This document shows positions 33,088-45,335 of a DNA stretch of 64,000 bases, in pieces; positions within the stretch are counted from its first letter, which is position 1, and each line of letters starts with the position of its first letter. Origin of the DNA: Amorphophallus konjac. Its lineage: Eukaryota; Streptophyta; Magnoliopsida; Alismatales; Araceae. The DNA is taken from positions 150,292,732 through 150,356,731 of the forward strand of contig CM040117.1 of assembly GCA_022559845.1 (NCBI GenBank), in the 5' to 3' direction. The notes beneath the pieces are model-generated. The model was not told the origin of the DNA and did not search any database. It saw only the letters and a program-made list of their open reading frames with translations. The translations under genes were made by a program, and so were the position numbers.

Positions 33088-33702
33088 GTGACGGTCCTTC
33101 CAGTGGCCGTCACTTGGTGTAACGCGCCTAGGCAGGGCCGTTACATTCCCCTTCTGTTGGCCTTTGGTGGTCTGTGGGTGTGACGGTCCCACGATAGACC
33201 GCCAGGTGCTGTGACGCACCAGGGCTAGACCGTTAGAGTCTCTTCCGTTAGTTTTCGGGTCAGGCGTGTGACGCACCAGGGCTGGCGCGTCACAGCCTTG
33301 TGACGCCCCAGGGTGGGTGCGTCACCTTCCCTGTTGCCCAGCTGAGGGCTGGGGGTGTGACGGTGCCCTCTGGACCGTTACATGCTTGTAACGCGCCCAG
33401 GGTGGGCCGTCGGAGCCGTTTTATCCGTTGGGGAGGGCAGCGTGTGTGACGCGCCGGGCCAGACGCGTTACATCCGTGTAACGCGTTGGGGCAAGCGCGT
33501 TACATCCTGCTTTCACACTGAGAGCGTGAGGCGTGTAACGCACCAGGGCAAGCGCGTTACATTCGTGTAACGCGCTGGGCCAGGCGCGTTACATCCTGTG
33601 TTTCTTTGGGGCCGTGTGACGGCTTGTGTTAGGCCGCCAGGTGGATGTGACGGTCTCGCCTAGACCGTTACAGCCCTGTGACGGTCTAGGGCTAGACCGT
33701 CA
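33088..33702. repeat. Hairpin array in LARD 5' LTR
   Basis: About fifteen imperfect to perfect inverted repeats of 24-29 bp in 615 bp. Arms are GTGACGGTC/GACCGTTAC or GTAACGCGC/GCGCGTTAC with loops of 7-10 nt. The best unit, near 33567, has 9-bp perfect arms around TGGGCCAG. Loops vary and mismatches in one arm are often matched by change in the other. Confidence 0.9.
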
Positions 33703-35724
33703 GGCTTTGTGTTGTTCCGAGGCGAGTCTTTGTGTTCTCCGTCTTGCTCCGCAAGGTGTGGATCCCCGGTCGACCCGGTTGGGACCCAGTGGTCGACCTG
33801 CGGTCTTGTGAGTGTCCCTGACACCCGTGGGTTTCTGTGTCCGTGTTTTGAGGGTGTCTGGAGGACCGTGTTATCTCGTTTAGCGTGCCCGTAGGGTTGA
33901 GAGTCCCAGTGACTTCTCGCGTGCTGGGCCTTCGTGTTACGCTCGATCGAGTCACCGTGTATCGGTGTGTGAGCGGTGGGGTCTCCCCCACATGTCGTGG
34001 GTTTCTTTGAAAGACGATTCCCATGTGGGCCATGTGTTGGCCTTGGACTGCGAGTCCAGTTATCCGGCCTGGGGCTGGAGGTTTCCCGCTTGCTTCAAGA
34101 TGGGAAATCATCGGGGCGGCTTGTGTGCTACCTTGGGAATCATGCTTCTGCGTTTTCCGTGTGGCCTGTGTGAGTGGCCTTAGTCCTTTGCGTTCCCTCT
34201 CCGAGGGAGTGGTCTTAGCGACTCGTGTGTTGTCTCGGTACTCGTGCTACCGTGGTTTCAGACCTAGAGATTGGAATAGATTGACGGCCTTGTGCTGTTG
34301 CGTACAACGGTCTTGACCCCGAGTCCTGTGACTCAAGGACCGTTGGGTTTAGTGCGTCTAGAGGACTGTCCAGAGTCTAGTGACTTAGCGTCACTTGGGT
34401 TTTCTCGACTCTCGCGCAGGCTGTGTGCGTGACCATGGACTGTATGTCATGTTTCTTCTCCGACTGTGGTCACCGTGTGACGGGGCCGGTACGTGGGCTG
34501 GCCCCCGTACGTCATCGGATTCGGACGTTGTGTTCCGTTGAAAGTCTACTCCTTCAGTGACCCTCCACTAGTCGTAGCCTACTAGTACGCGTGTGCTAGT
34601 TGCACCAGGGAGTGGTGTACGGGCTTACCCTGAAGACGGTTAGACTGGTTTCCGTCGGGCCCCTCGTCGTAGCCAGAGTCCGGCTGCGGGGGAAAACCAG
34701 TCAGAGGGCCAGACCTAGGACGCGTGGTCTGTGTGTGCACACGTGGTTGGGGACTGTGGACGCACGTCGACGGGCGTGACCCCAGCTAGTCACTTGTTTG
34801 TGTTTACTTGTACGGTGTTCGCGCCTCGGGTAGGACCTACCACGTATGGCGGGTCACCTGCGGTGCGGTGTAAGACGTCAGGGGACGCTACCGGCTGTGC
34901 TTCTAGTGGGTGGTACTCCTGTCGAGTACGGAGTGACAGACTATCAGTTTTCGTGGCCTTGACCTTCGGGTTTTCGGTCGTGTCGACCGTTAAGTCCTTC
35001 GGTTGTTTTGCCGTGGCGCGTGTGTTGGTCTTCGCGTCGTGAGTCTAGTGCTAGTGGCTTTACCGAGGTTCCGTCTTGTGGTGCGGTACCCGCGATCGGA
35101 TGGTCGGGGTTGCACCTTGGATAGCGTGTCCAGGTTGGTTGTGTCCGGGGGACAGGCCTCTGCGGCATGGTTGCCGTGTGTTGTTACTTCGGTAGGCGGT
35201 ACTAGCGTGGTTTGGTGGCTTCGACGGTGTGATCGAGGTGCCTTCCGGTACAGTAGGAGTAGCTGTAGTGCCGAGTTTTGACCGGCCACCGGTTTGCTGT
35301 TCCTGCTGTAGTTGTAGCTCTCCTTTCCGCTACCGCCGTTGTTTCCGGTTGGGGTTCCGCGGGATCCCTGCTGAGTCTCTGTTTTGGAGACTCATTCCCT
35401 GCTTTTCAGGTGTTGCGGTTCTTCCTCGTGGTTCGAGGACGCGGAGCGGAGGTTCTCAGTTTCCAGCTTGCCGGGCCGAGTGTTCACTTGGCATGTGGTA
35501 CGTTTTTACTGCTTTAGACTGTACTTTTTGTTGGACTGGACTCTGTTGTAGCTGTTGTTGTTCTTTCTTTCAGCTCGTTATTGTGGGTTGTCCTACTTTA
35601 TTTCCTATTTCTTTGTGCCTCCACACTCCTTTTAGCCCTTCCGAGCCCTCCCGGCTCGTGGGTGGCGATGCGAGTCTCGGGTTATCGGGCCTTCCCGGTA
35701 ATCGGATTCTCGGGTCGTCACAGC

Positions 35725-35736
35725 TGGTATCAGAGC
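35725..35736 (+). other. Primer-binding site of the LARD
   Basis: TGGTATCAGAGC, 2 nt after the LTR end; initiator Met tRNA type. Confidence 0.92.
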
Positions 35737-38380
35737 GAGGTTTGTGGGCGTGCATAGGAATTCGAAATATTGTAGTGATCAGAGTCCATAAGGTCCAGTA
35801 CAGTCGGCAGCTGGCATAGGGTTTTGTGCTTGTTTTTTTCCGCTTTGTTTCTCGCTTGAGAGCTTGAGTGCGCTGTGCGACGCTGTGAAGGTGGTTGCTG
35901 TCCGCGGCTTTCGTGCCAGCATGGGGTCTAAGGATCAAGGTCGAGAGCCTTCTCCCTCATCGGTGGTGGCCCTGGTTGTGCTGCGTTGGGCAGAGGTTGC
36001 TGGCAGGCGTGAGCTCGCGGTGCTGCGTTCGAGGAACCTGCAGCGTGGTCAGATGGCTGGTGCGGACTGTTCTTGGTTAAGTGGCCTTGAGCGTGCTCTG
36101 AGGGAGCTGCTGTCGGTTTTTGGTCACTCCAGCTTGAGGTTTGTCCAGCTCCTGAGGCGTTTTGATCGAGAAGTGTGCTCCGGTGAGCGGAATGTCTTCT
36201 CGGTGAGCTGCTGTTTCGTCGAGCCTGATGTCCTTGTCGTGCTCTGTGGCGTCAGAAATGACGTGTCGGTCCCGATTGTTTTATGGATTTCGAGGCAGGA
36301 TTGGGCTGTGGTGTCCCAGTAAGTTTTTTCTCCTGCGTTCCTGTCAGTGGATGGGTTGTGTTCACCCTGGGGTTGGCTTGAGATGTGAAGGCTCCACGGT
36401 GAGTTCGGGACTCGAGGATGAGCGTTGGCGGTTGCCGGTTATGGCTCGTGTTGCGGCTCTTGGGTGCCGTGTTGCAGTTCGAGGAATTACAACGGTGATG
36501 CATCGAGAGATGCTGTGATTGTGGTCCGACGTGACACTCGTCGAGTGTGTCGGAGGCGCTGACATGATGGAAGCGATGGCTTTTCCTTGGTGTTGGATGG
36601 TGCTGTTTCCAGCATGTGCGAGGCTTGAGGTCAGGTCGAGCGTGGAGTTCTTCCGTTGGTCGGGAGTGCACTGGTTTCTCCATTGGTTGGAGAGATTGTG
36701 TTGGGCTAAGGTTCGCCGTCTTGCATTGCGTGTTCGGATTGGTTAGCCTTGTGTGCCATGAAGTCCGTGCGAGACGTGCTCCTTATCTTGGCAAGGCGGT
36801 TGCCTGTGAGAAGTTGTGCCCGTTCCCTTGTCGTGTAAGGGTGCTGGCGCTGTTCCGAAAGGACGAGCGCTGGTTGGGCGGCGTTTGCTTTCTCGGCTGT
36901 GTGCGTGGATCTGAGTACGCAGCGGAAGCGTGGTGGGCTTGTGACCCACTAGTTCAGGATCGTAGCGTTGGTTGCTACGGGTGGATTCCTGAGTTCGCGT
37001 TCAGCATCGGAGGATGGGTTCTCGGTGTGAAACGTGTTGTTGCCGTGCCGTTGATCGTGGTATTATGGTTGTTGGCACTGGCAGGATGGAGTGTTGGGGA
37101 AAAGTGCTGACTAGTGTGCCGCATGAGTACCCTGTTCCTGTGAAGGAAGCCGAGTCAGGCGTCGATGTTGGACCTGGATGAGGTTGTTGAGGATGTCGCC
37201 TGACGGAGGTCGAGGACGTGTTGGTCAGAGTCGGTGGCTTGGCGCCCGACTTGTGTTCCCAATCGTATCCTCGGATGAGATCGTCTTTTGAGGAAGTCGT
37301 CTCTGGCAGGCCGTGGGCTCCTGTTGGTTCTACGGTCTTGTCGGATTGTGACGGTGAGATGTTTCTTGCTTAGGGACCCGTGAGCACTGTCCAGGTGGTG
37401 TCCAATGGCTCTGTGGTAAGGGCGTAATCGGCTTTGGCAGGTGTCCACTTGGATTGATCGAAGGATTTGACGAGACCAGATGGATGAGTGACGCCTGTGG
37501 GCGGAGACCTTTTGTGAGGTGGGCGTCGGAGGATGGTCCTTGATAGGACGTTGGTGTCGCAAAGGTTATCCCTGGTTTGATGACTAGCATGGGGTGGTTC
37601 CCTATAAGTGTGAGTCCCGTGAGGTGATGACTGAAGACGCCAGGTTCTGTCATTTGGATTCGTCGTGCTCCCCGAGAGGGTCGAGCTGAGCGAGCGGTTA
37701 GTGACCAGTGGATGGTCTTTTCAGAGACAGAAGATGCTGGTTGTTGGGGCTCGAGCGTGGCGAGAGCCGTGTGCCAGCGAGACCTTTGGTGGTCGTTTCT
37801 GTGATGTGCCTTTCCGGATGGGATCTGGGCTTTGTCGAAGTTTGTCTTCTGACAAGAGTCGGCACAGTGTTATGTCCGGTTTTCGGCCTACCATGTGTGA
37901 GGTGTTCCTTGGTGTTGAGCCGATGTTCTGGTTGCGGTCTGCTGAGATGACTGCTTGAGCTGGTGGAGGCTCTGTTTTGGTTGCTCCCTTGAGGAGGGTA
38001 TGCGATCTGTCAGCTAGCTGCGAAGCTGTTGTGCAATTTGTCTGCCGACCATAGGTTGGATCGGTAGCTGTTGCTCGTGTCGAGGGTTGTGTTTCTTCGG
38101 TGAGCGAGATCATGGCTGCGACGCCATGGTGGATTCTCGCGTTGACTGAGGTGATGCCGGACTGTGTCCTTTGGTATATGCCTGTTCTGCTGGCCAGTGT
38201 GCTCGGCGCGAGGAGCGAGGTGTTGTGTGTGATTGTGAGTCTGGCTGTGTTCCTCAGGATTCGTGTTTTCGTGAGAATCGAGGTTTTCTGTGCTAGGGCT
38301 CTGACAGCGTGTCAGTTGGTTCAGTGTTCTTCCCCTGGGACTCCGTGCTAGGTCCTGAATTTCGAGCACGAAATTCTTTT
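35737..38380 (+). other. Internal domain of the LARD, no recognised coding region
   Basis: GC-rich with high TG/CG content. Open frames of 152 (35864-36322) and 164 codons (36616-37110) exist on the plus strand, and others on the minus strand, but none shows gag, zinc-knuckle, protease, RT or integrase motifs, and such lengths are expected by chance at this composition. The frame at 35864, which includes a Met followed by GSKDQGREPSPSS near the PBS, is in the position of gag and might be a diverged remnant; I cannot support that from motifs. Confidence 0.6.
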
Positions 38381-38392
38381 AAGGGGGGAGGG
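38381..38392 (+). other. Polypurine tract of the LARD
   Basis: AAGGGGGGAGGG, one base before the 3' LTR start TGTAATG. Confidence 0.85.
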
Positions 38393-38393
38393 C

Positions 38394-41300
38394 TGTAATG
38401 CCCCGGATTTTTTTTCAGATCATTTTAGCGGGTCTCGGAGTGTATTTTGTGCTTTACATGTGTTTTTCCCTGATGTGCCTTCGGAACTCTTTGCAGGGCA
38501 AACCGTGGCGTTCTACGACTCCGGGACAGTACCACTGCGTTGTGTTCCTTCCGAGGATCGCGGAGGTAATTTTCCGTAATTTTCTGAATTTATCGAATTT
38601 TTGGGTTTTTCCTATATATACTAACCCTTTTCTCTCTCCCCCTCTCATTCTCTCTTTCTCACTCTCTCTCTTCTCTCACACCCTCTTTCTCCCCTCTCTT
38701 CTCCGGCGGCCGACGGAGCGAGGCGGGGGCGAGGCGGAGGCGGCGCGGGTGAGGACGCGGGCGAGGATGGGCGAGGATCGAGGCGGTGGAGGCGCGTGGG
38801 AGCTCGTGGCGCGGTCGCGAGCCGGCGAGGGTTTCACGACGTTTCTTCGCGGATCGGTGAGCTCGGGGCGCGAAATCTTCGGTGGAGGTAGGGTGATGGT
38901 TCCCCAGCTCGTGCACTTCCTTTCCCGCGAGTTTCGTAGGCCGTGGTGAGCCGAGCGGGTGGAATCGGGGTTTTTGGGCAAAACCCATGTTTTAGGGCTT
39001 GTGAGCCGATCTCCCGTTTCATTGCATTTTTGGCCGATCCGAGGCCGTAGATGCATGCTAGGGGCTTCTGGGGAGCTTCCCCCTTGTTTTCCCCCTCTCT
39101 TGTGGAGGTATGGGGGCGTGGGACGAGTTTTGGGTCGTTTCCTGCCGTAGCGTTCTCGGAAGGAAGTGACGGTCCTTCCAGTGGCCGTCACTTGGTGTAA
39201 CGCGCCTAGGCAGGGCCGTTACATTCCCCTTCTGTTGGCCTTTGGTGGTCTGTGGGTGTGACGGTCCCACGATAGACCGCCAGGTGCTGTGACGCACCAG
39301 GGCTAGACCGTTAGAGTCTCTTCTGTTAGTTTTCGGGTCAGGCGTGTGACGCACCAGGGCTGGCGCGTCACAGCCTTGTGACGCCCCAGGGTGGGTGCGT
39401 CACCTTCCCTGTTGCCCAGCTGAGGGCTGGGGGTGTGACGGTGCCCTCTGGACCGTTACATGCTTGTAACGCGCCCAGGGTGGGCCGTCGGAGCCGTTTT
39501 ATCCGTTGGGGAGGGCAGCGTGTGTGACGCGCCGGGCCAGACGCGTTACATCCGTGTAACGCGTTGGGGCAAGCGCGTTACATCCTGCTTTCACGCTGAG
39601 AGCGTGAGGAGTGTAACGCACCAGGGCAAGCGCGTTACATTCGTGTAACGCGCTGGGCCAGGCGCGTTACATCCTGTGTTTCTTTGGGGCCGTGTGACGG
39701 CTTGTGTTAGGCCGCCAGGTGGATGTGACGGTCTCGCCTAGACCGTTACAGCCCTGTGACGGTCTAGGGCTAGACCGTCAGGCTTTGTGTTGTTCCGAGG
39801 CGAGTCTTTGTGTTCTCCGTCTTGCTCCGCAAGGTGTGGATCCCCGGTCGACCCGGTTGGGACCCAGTGGTCGACCTGCGGTCTTGTGAGTGTCCCTGAC
39901 ACCTGTGGGTTTCTGTGTCCGTGTTTTGAGGGTGTCTGGAGGACCGTGTTATCTCGTTTAGCGTGCCCGTAGGGTTGAGAGTCCCGGTGACTTCTCGCGT
40001 GCTGGGCCTTCGTGTTACGCTCGATCGAGTCACCGTGTATCGGTGTGTGAGCGGTGGGGTCTCCCCCGCATGTCGTGGGTTTCTTTGGAAGGCGATTCCC
40101 ATGTGGGCCATGTGTTGGCCTTGGACTGCGAGTCCAGTTATCCGGCCTGGGGCTGGAAGTTTCCCGCTTGCTTCAAGATGGGAAATCGTCGGGGCGGCTT
40201 GTGTGCTGCCTTGGGAATCGTGCTTCTGCGTTTTCTGTGTGGCCCGTGTGAGTGGCCTTAGTCCTTTGCGTTCCCTCTCCGAGGGAGTGGTCTTAGCGAC
40301 TCGTGTGTTGTCTCGGTACTCGTGCTACCGTGGTTTCAGACCTAGAGATTGGAATAGATTGACGGCCTTGTGCTGTTGCGTACAACGGTCTTGACCCCGA
40401 GTCCTGCGACTCAAGGACCGTTGGGTTTAGTGCGTCTAGAGGACTGTCCAGAGTCTAGTGACTTAGCGTCACTTGGGTTTTCTCGACTCTCGCGCAGGCT
40501 GTGTGCGTGACCGTGGACTGTATGTCATGTTTCTTCTCCGACTGTGGTCACCGTGTGACGGGGCCGGTACGTGGGCTGGTCCCCGTACGTCGTCGGATTC
40601 GGACGTTGTGTTTCGTTGAGAGTCTACTCCTTCAGTGACCCTCCACTAGTCGTAGCCTACTAGTACGCGTGTGCTAGTTGCACCAGGGAGTGGTATACGG
40701 GCTTACCCTGAGGACGGTTAGACTGGTTTCCGTCGGGCCCCTCGTCATAGCCAGAGTCCGGCTGCGGGGGAAAACCAGTCAGAGGGCCAGACCTAGGACG
40801 CGTGGTCTGTGTGTGCACACGTGGTTGGGGACTGTGGACGCACGTCGACGGGCGTGACCCCAGCTAGTCACTTGTTTGTGTTTACTTGTACGGTGTTCGC
40901 GCCTCGGGTAGGACCTACCACGTCAGGCGGGTCACCTGCGGTGCGGTGTAAGACGTCAGGGGACGCTACCGGCTGTGCTTCTAGTGGGTGGTACTCCTGT
41001 CGAGTACGGAGTGACAGACTATCAGTTTTCGTGGCCTTGACCTTCGGGTTTTCGGTCGTGTCGACCGTTAAGTCCTTCGGCTGTTTTGCCGTGGCGCGTG
41101 TGTTGGTCTTCGCGTCGTGAGTCTAGTGCTAGTGGCTTTACCGAGGTTCCGTCTTGTGGTGCGGTACCCGCGATCGGATGGTCGGGGTTGCACCTTGGAC
41201 AGCGTGTCCAGGTTGGTTGTGTCCGGGGGACAGGCCTCTGCGGCATGGTTGCCGTGTGTTGTTACTTCGGTAGGCGGTACTAGCGTGGTTTGGTGGCTTC

Positions 41301-41800
41301 GACGGTGTGATCGAGGTGCCTTCCGGTACAGTAGGAGTAGCTGTAGTGCCGAGTTTTGACCGGCCACCGGTTTGCTGTTCCTGCTGTAGTTGTAGCTCTC
41401 CTTTCCTCTACCGCTGTTGTTTCCGGTTGGGGTTCCGCGGGATCCCTGCTGAGTCTCTGTTTTGGAGACTCATTCCCTACTTTTCAGGTGTTGCGGTTCT
41501 TCCTCGTGGTTCGAGGACGCGGAGCGGATGTTATCAGTTGCCAGCTTGCCGGGCCGAGTGTTCACTTGGCATGTGGTACGTTTTTACTGCTTTAGACTGT
41601 ACTTTTTGTTGGACTGGACTCTGTTGTAGCTGTTGTTGTTCTTTCTTTCAGCTCGTTATTGTGGGTTGTCCTACTTTATTTCCTATTTCTTTGTGCCTCC
41701 ACACTCCTTTTAGCCCTTCCGAGCCCTCCCGGCTCGTGGGTGGCGATGCGAGTCTCGGGTTATCGGGCCTTCCCGGTAATTGGATTCTCGGGTCGTCACA
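38394..41800 (+). repeat. 3' LTR of the LARD
   Basis: 3407 bp, one base longer than the 5' LTR (extra G near 38857). The hairpin array is at 39166-39780. Confidence 0.93.
39166..39780. repeat. Hairpin array in LARD 3' LTR
   Basis: Same units in the same order as 33088-33702. Confidence 0.9.
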
Positions 41801-42899
41801 CAAGAGGGCTTCAAGGGAGATCAAAGGGGAAGGATATCAAAGGAAGAAGAAGGCTGCTACAATCCTCCGTGAACAGTACTTCGTCCAGCAACCTCTTCAT
41901 CCATCTGAAGGTATTCAAGCTCCATCTGAAGCCAGCAATCTCAAAGGAAGAGAAGAAGCAAGCAAGGATCAAGGAGATCAAGGAAGTTGTCCAAGGAAGA
42001 AGGAACGGTTACTGTAGCCGTGAATAGTGATCCGTGAATCAACTCTTCATCCAGGAGCTGAAGATTCAAGGTCCATCTGAAGCCATCATCTTCCAATGAA
42101 CTGAAGAAGCAAGCATCATTCAAAGATCAATCACCATACATTCAAGGGGAGCCAAATCAGGAGTTTTTCTCAACTGTGCCTTATTGTGTTTTAAGTTTTA
42201 GATTTATGTTTCTTATAAACTGCAAACTCGTGTGTGTGTGGACGTTGTTGGATCCGTTGTCGTTTGTGTGTGTGTCGTATTTGATTCATGTGTGTCCGTG
42301 GATCTTCCTAGATCTGCGGCAGTGTGTGTGTGGGTCTTTTTAGATCCGTTCTATCTCGTGTGTGTGGTTTGCCGCACTTGTGGCAGCTGGTGTTTGTGTT
42401 GGTGATCCGATTATCGGATTGTCTTGGAGACTTCATCTCCATGTGTGTGTGTGTGTTGTGTGTTGGGGTGCGTCCCTGTGTGTGTGGGCAGGCGTCGTCT
42501 TGCGTGTGTGGTTGGAGCGTTGTCTCCGTTTGGGGATTTATCCCCGAGTGAAGCCTCACCGGGTTTGGTGAGGGGTGGACGTAGGATTGCTGTCGTTGCA
42601 TCCGAACCACCTTAAAAACCGCTGTGCATTGTGTTTTGGATTGTGTGGTTTGATCCTTTTTCTCTACCTCCATTCTACGTGAGTGATTAGTATAATTGTG
42701 ATTCCGGATTTATCCACGTATATCTTGCATAATCTTCATCATCATCTAATTAAGTTTGATAAATCCGATTTGTGATCATATAGTTTTGAATCTCTTAACT
42801 AGCATTATATCACATATTTCAAAAAGGTCAAAAGTTTTCGTAAAATTTGAAAACACCCAATTCAACCCCCTCTTGGGTGTCACTGATCGCGGGACTTCA
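41801..42899 (+). repeat. Sirevirus LTR, copy A, right part
   Basis: Begins with the right CAAGA duplication (41801-41805) and continues the interrupted LTR to its end GATCGCGGGACTTCA. It includes a TG-rich R-U5 stretch (42220-42500), the CCTCACC/GGTGAGG hairpin near 42550 and the LTR-end text CCCCCTCTTGGGTGTCAC. A 3' flank of minus-strand copia pol follows instead of a PBS, so this was a 3' or solo LTR. Confidence 0.88.
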
Positions 42900-44570
42900 T
42901 GGAATACTTGGCGTTCTTAGAGAAGAAGGCTGATGCAGAATTATCACAATAAGTTTTCAACGGCTTAGCTATACTGTCAACAATCTCAAGTCTTGAAATA
43001 AAATTTCGCAGTCAATTTCCATGAACTGTGGCCTCAAAACATGCCACAAACTTAGCCTCCATAGTGGAAGCAGCAATGACATATTACTTCACACTTTTCC
43101 ATGAGATTGCTCCTTCGGCTAAAATGAAAAAATAACTGAATGCGGATTTTCTAGATTCCAAACATCCAGCAAAATTAGAATCTGAGTATCCAACCACCTC
43201 CATATGATTGGATCTTCTGTAAGTAATCATGTGATCCTTTATTCCTTGTAAATATCTTAGCACTTTCTTTACAGTCTTCTAGTGATCTAGTGTTGGGTTA
43301 CTTTGATATTTACCCAGCATTTTCACAGCAAAACTGATATCTAGTCTGGTGCAAGTCTGAGCATACATGAAACTCCCAACAAAAGAAGCATAATGAATAC
43401 TTTCCATTTCTTTGTGTTCCAATTCATTCTTCGGACATTGCATAGGGCGAAATTTGTCCCCTTTCTGAATTGGAACTACACTTGCTGAGCACTTTTCCAT
43501 CATGAATCTCTGTAGAACTTTATTGATATATTCTTTCTGAGACAACCCTAACATTCCTTATGATATATTCCGGAATATTTCAATTCCAATCACATAGGTT
43601 GCCTCTCCCATATCTTTCATTTCAAAGTTCTTAGAGAGAAATTTCTTAGTCTCATGTAATAGACCAAAATCATTAGTTGCAAGTAAGATATCATCAATAT
43701 ACAGAATCAGAAATATAAACTTGCTCCAACTAACCTGCATGTATATACACCGATCAACAGTGTTTTCCTTAAATCCAAAAGAAGTAATAGTATCATTGAA
43801 CTTAATATACCATTGTCGGAAAGCCTATTTATCCAAAGAAAGTAATGGTATCATTGAACTTAATATACCATTGTCGGGAAGCCTATTTAAGTATATATAT
43901 TGATTTCTTCAACTTACACACTATGTGTTCCTTTCCTTCAATTGAAAAGTCCTCAAGTTAGTCCATATAAATATCTTCATTTAAATTTTCATTTAGAAAG
44001 GATATTTTTACATCCATTTGATGTAACTCTAAGTCATAATGAGCTACTAAAGTCATAATAATTCTAGAAGAGTCTTTCTTAGAGACTGGCGAGAAAGTCT
44101 CTGTGTAATCAATGCCACCTTTCTGAGTGAAACCTTTAGCAACAAGTCTGATCTCACATCGTTCAATATTACCAATTGAGTTGTGTTTGGCCTTAAAGAC
44201 CTATTTGCACCCAACTCTTTTACAACTTTCAACCAATGTAATGAGTTCCCAGACTTCATTCTACTCTATAGATTTTAACTCGTCTTTCATAGCATCCTCC
44301 CATTTAGAAGAATTAGGACTCTCAATCGCCTGTGGAAATGAAACAGGATCATCATCCTTTCCTAAGTCAAATTCTGACTCTTTTACATAAACCACATAAT
44401 CGTCAGAAATAGCAAATCTCATTTACCTTTGAGATCTCCTTAATGCTATTTCTTGTTATTCATTTACCATAGGTTCATTAGCAATAATGTCATTATGGGA
44501 TGCTTGACTATTTATTTGATGTCCTTGAAAATTGTCTAACTGTTCAACAATTGTAGGAATAACAACTTGT
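42900..44570 (-). pseudogene. Ty1/copia pol remnant, copy A (RT and RNase H)
   Basis: Minus-strand frames give the linker before RT, then FIFLILYIDDILLATNDFG (YVDD-type box, 43558-43740), LGLSQKEYINKVLQRFMMEK and MYAQTCTRLDISFAVKMLGK (43279-43554), then RNase H pieces including CDNSASAFFSKNAKYS at the left edge. A TAA separates the segments at 43555-43557. A 58-bp tandem duplication (43773-43830, 43831-43888) shifts the frame inside RT. The left edge abuts the Sirevirus LTR end and the right edge the LTR-like repeat, so both ends were cut by insertions. Copia lineage not resolved. Confidence 0.87.
43773..43888. repeat. 58-bp tandem duplication in copia pol, copy A
   Basis: Two adjacent 58-bp units, each starting ATCCAAA and ending GCCTATTT, differing at a few positions. 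58 is not a multiple of three, so it breaks the RT frame. The same duplication is in copy B (50183-50298), so it predates the 6.4-kb duplication. Confidence 0.92.
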
Positions 44571-45208
44571 TGACACCTAAAATTTGGCATCGAGAGCAAC
44601 AAGTCTCGCCGAGTCAAATAAGGGCAGTTAAAAGAAAATAGTCCAAAGTGATGACATAAATATTTTTGCAAAGCCCCGCATTGGGCAAATAAGAAAAGAA
44701 AGAAGATGAAGAAGAAAAGGAAGAAAAGTAAGAGAAAATGAGAGGTGTCGTGTCTGGACCTTCATCCGGCGTGTCATATCGGCACCCCCGTCGAAGCACC
44801 AACTGGCCGCCCTGGCATTGGAAAAGAAGAAGAAAAGAATAAGAAATGAAGAAGAAAATGAAATAAGAAGAAGAGGAGAGAGGTGAGAGTCTTATCTAGC
44901 ACCCCCTACTCGAGTCTTTGTTGACGCACAAAATTTGAACACCACAATATACAACAATAAGATAGAAATTGTGAGAAGCTTAAGGTGTTCCTAAGGCACA
45001 CTGCCGTGGGCTAGACTGTAAGAACCCGATAGTGAAGAACCACAAGGAGAGGACAGAGCAGCCAAATTTCAATACCAGTGATGGTGTTGTCGTATCTTAT
45101 ATGCGACACCGTGTCATCATAAATTTGTGTCTCGCTGGACGAATTGGATTTAAAATCAAAGGGGGTCGAGGCACCCCTGAAGATGTACCGTTGCGAGCCA
45201 GACTGTGG

Positions 45209-45335
45209 AAGCCGGGGCATCAGAATGAGGAAGAGAAAAGAAGAAAAAAAAATGAAATGAAAGGGGGGGTGTAAGCCGGGGCATCAGAATGAGGAAGAGA
45301 AAAGAAGAAAAAAAATGAAATGAAAGGGGGGGTGT
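45209..45335. repeat. 64-bp tandem duplication in LTR-like repeat, copy A
   Basis: Two adjacent units start AAGCCGGGGCATCAGAATGA at 45209 and 45273. Copy B has only one unit (51618-51685), so this arose after the large duplication or was lost in B. Confidence 0.9.

Larger units (their letters stand above)
32317..35722 (+). repeat. 5' LTR of the LARD
   Basis: Starts TGTAATGCCCCGG, ends GGGTCGTCACA. TATA box TATATATA at 32536-32543 is followed by a long CT-rich tract (32550-32630), so U3 is only about 0.25 kb and the R-U5 leader about 3.1 kb. The leader contains the hairpin array 33088-33702. ORFs here (up to 153 codons) are compositional. Confidence 0.93.
32317..41800 (+). mobile_element. LARD-like non-autonomous gypsy element
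   Basis: A 9484-bp GC-rich element with LTRs of 3406 and 3407 bp, a 5-bp TSD, a Met-tRNA PBS, a PPT and a 2.67-kb internal region in which I recognise no gag, protease, RT or integrase. Long LTRs with a non-coding internal domain define large retrotransposon derivatives (LARDs). The text TTCGAGCACGAAATTC before TTTTAAGGGGGG, directly upstream of the 3' LTR, is typical of Tekay/Del elements, so it is probably a Tekay derivative. LTR differences (a few dozen by eye, about 1%) make it older than the Tekay copy at 6339. Confidence 0.9.

Noticed and set aside
32582..33276. Arg/Pro-rich minus-strand ORFs in the LARD LTRs (up to 171 codons near 38676-39191)
   Set aside because: Open in several frames at once, differ between the two LTRs by a frameshift, and lie in the leader of the LTR.
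33088..33702. CRISPR-like array of short repeats
   Set aside because: Units are inverted repeats with variable arms and no uniform spacers, located inside an LTR of a plant retroelement; no cas genes.
35229..35819. 196-codon ORF, and its longer relative at 41307-42017 (236 codons)
   Set aside because: The frame crosses the LTR end into unrelated flanks in both copies, so it is not a conserved protein; GC-rich low-stop composition explains it.
42324..42615. Val/Cys-rich plus-strand ORFs in the TG-rich part of the Sirevirus LTR (also 48587-49025, 52179-52615)
   Set aside because: Translations of TGTGTG runs in non-coding R-U5 sequence.
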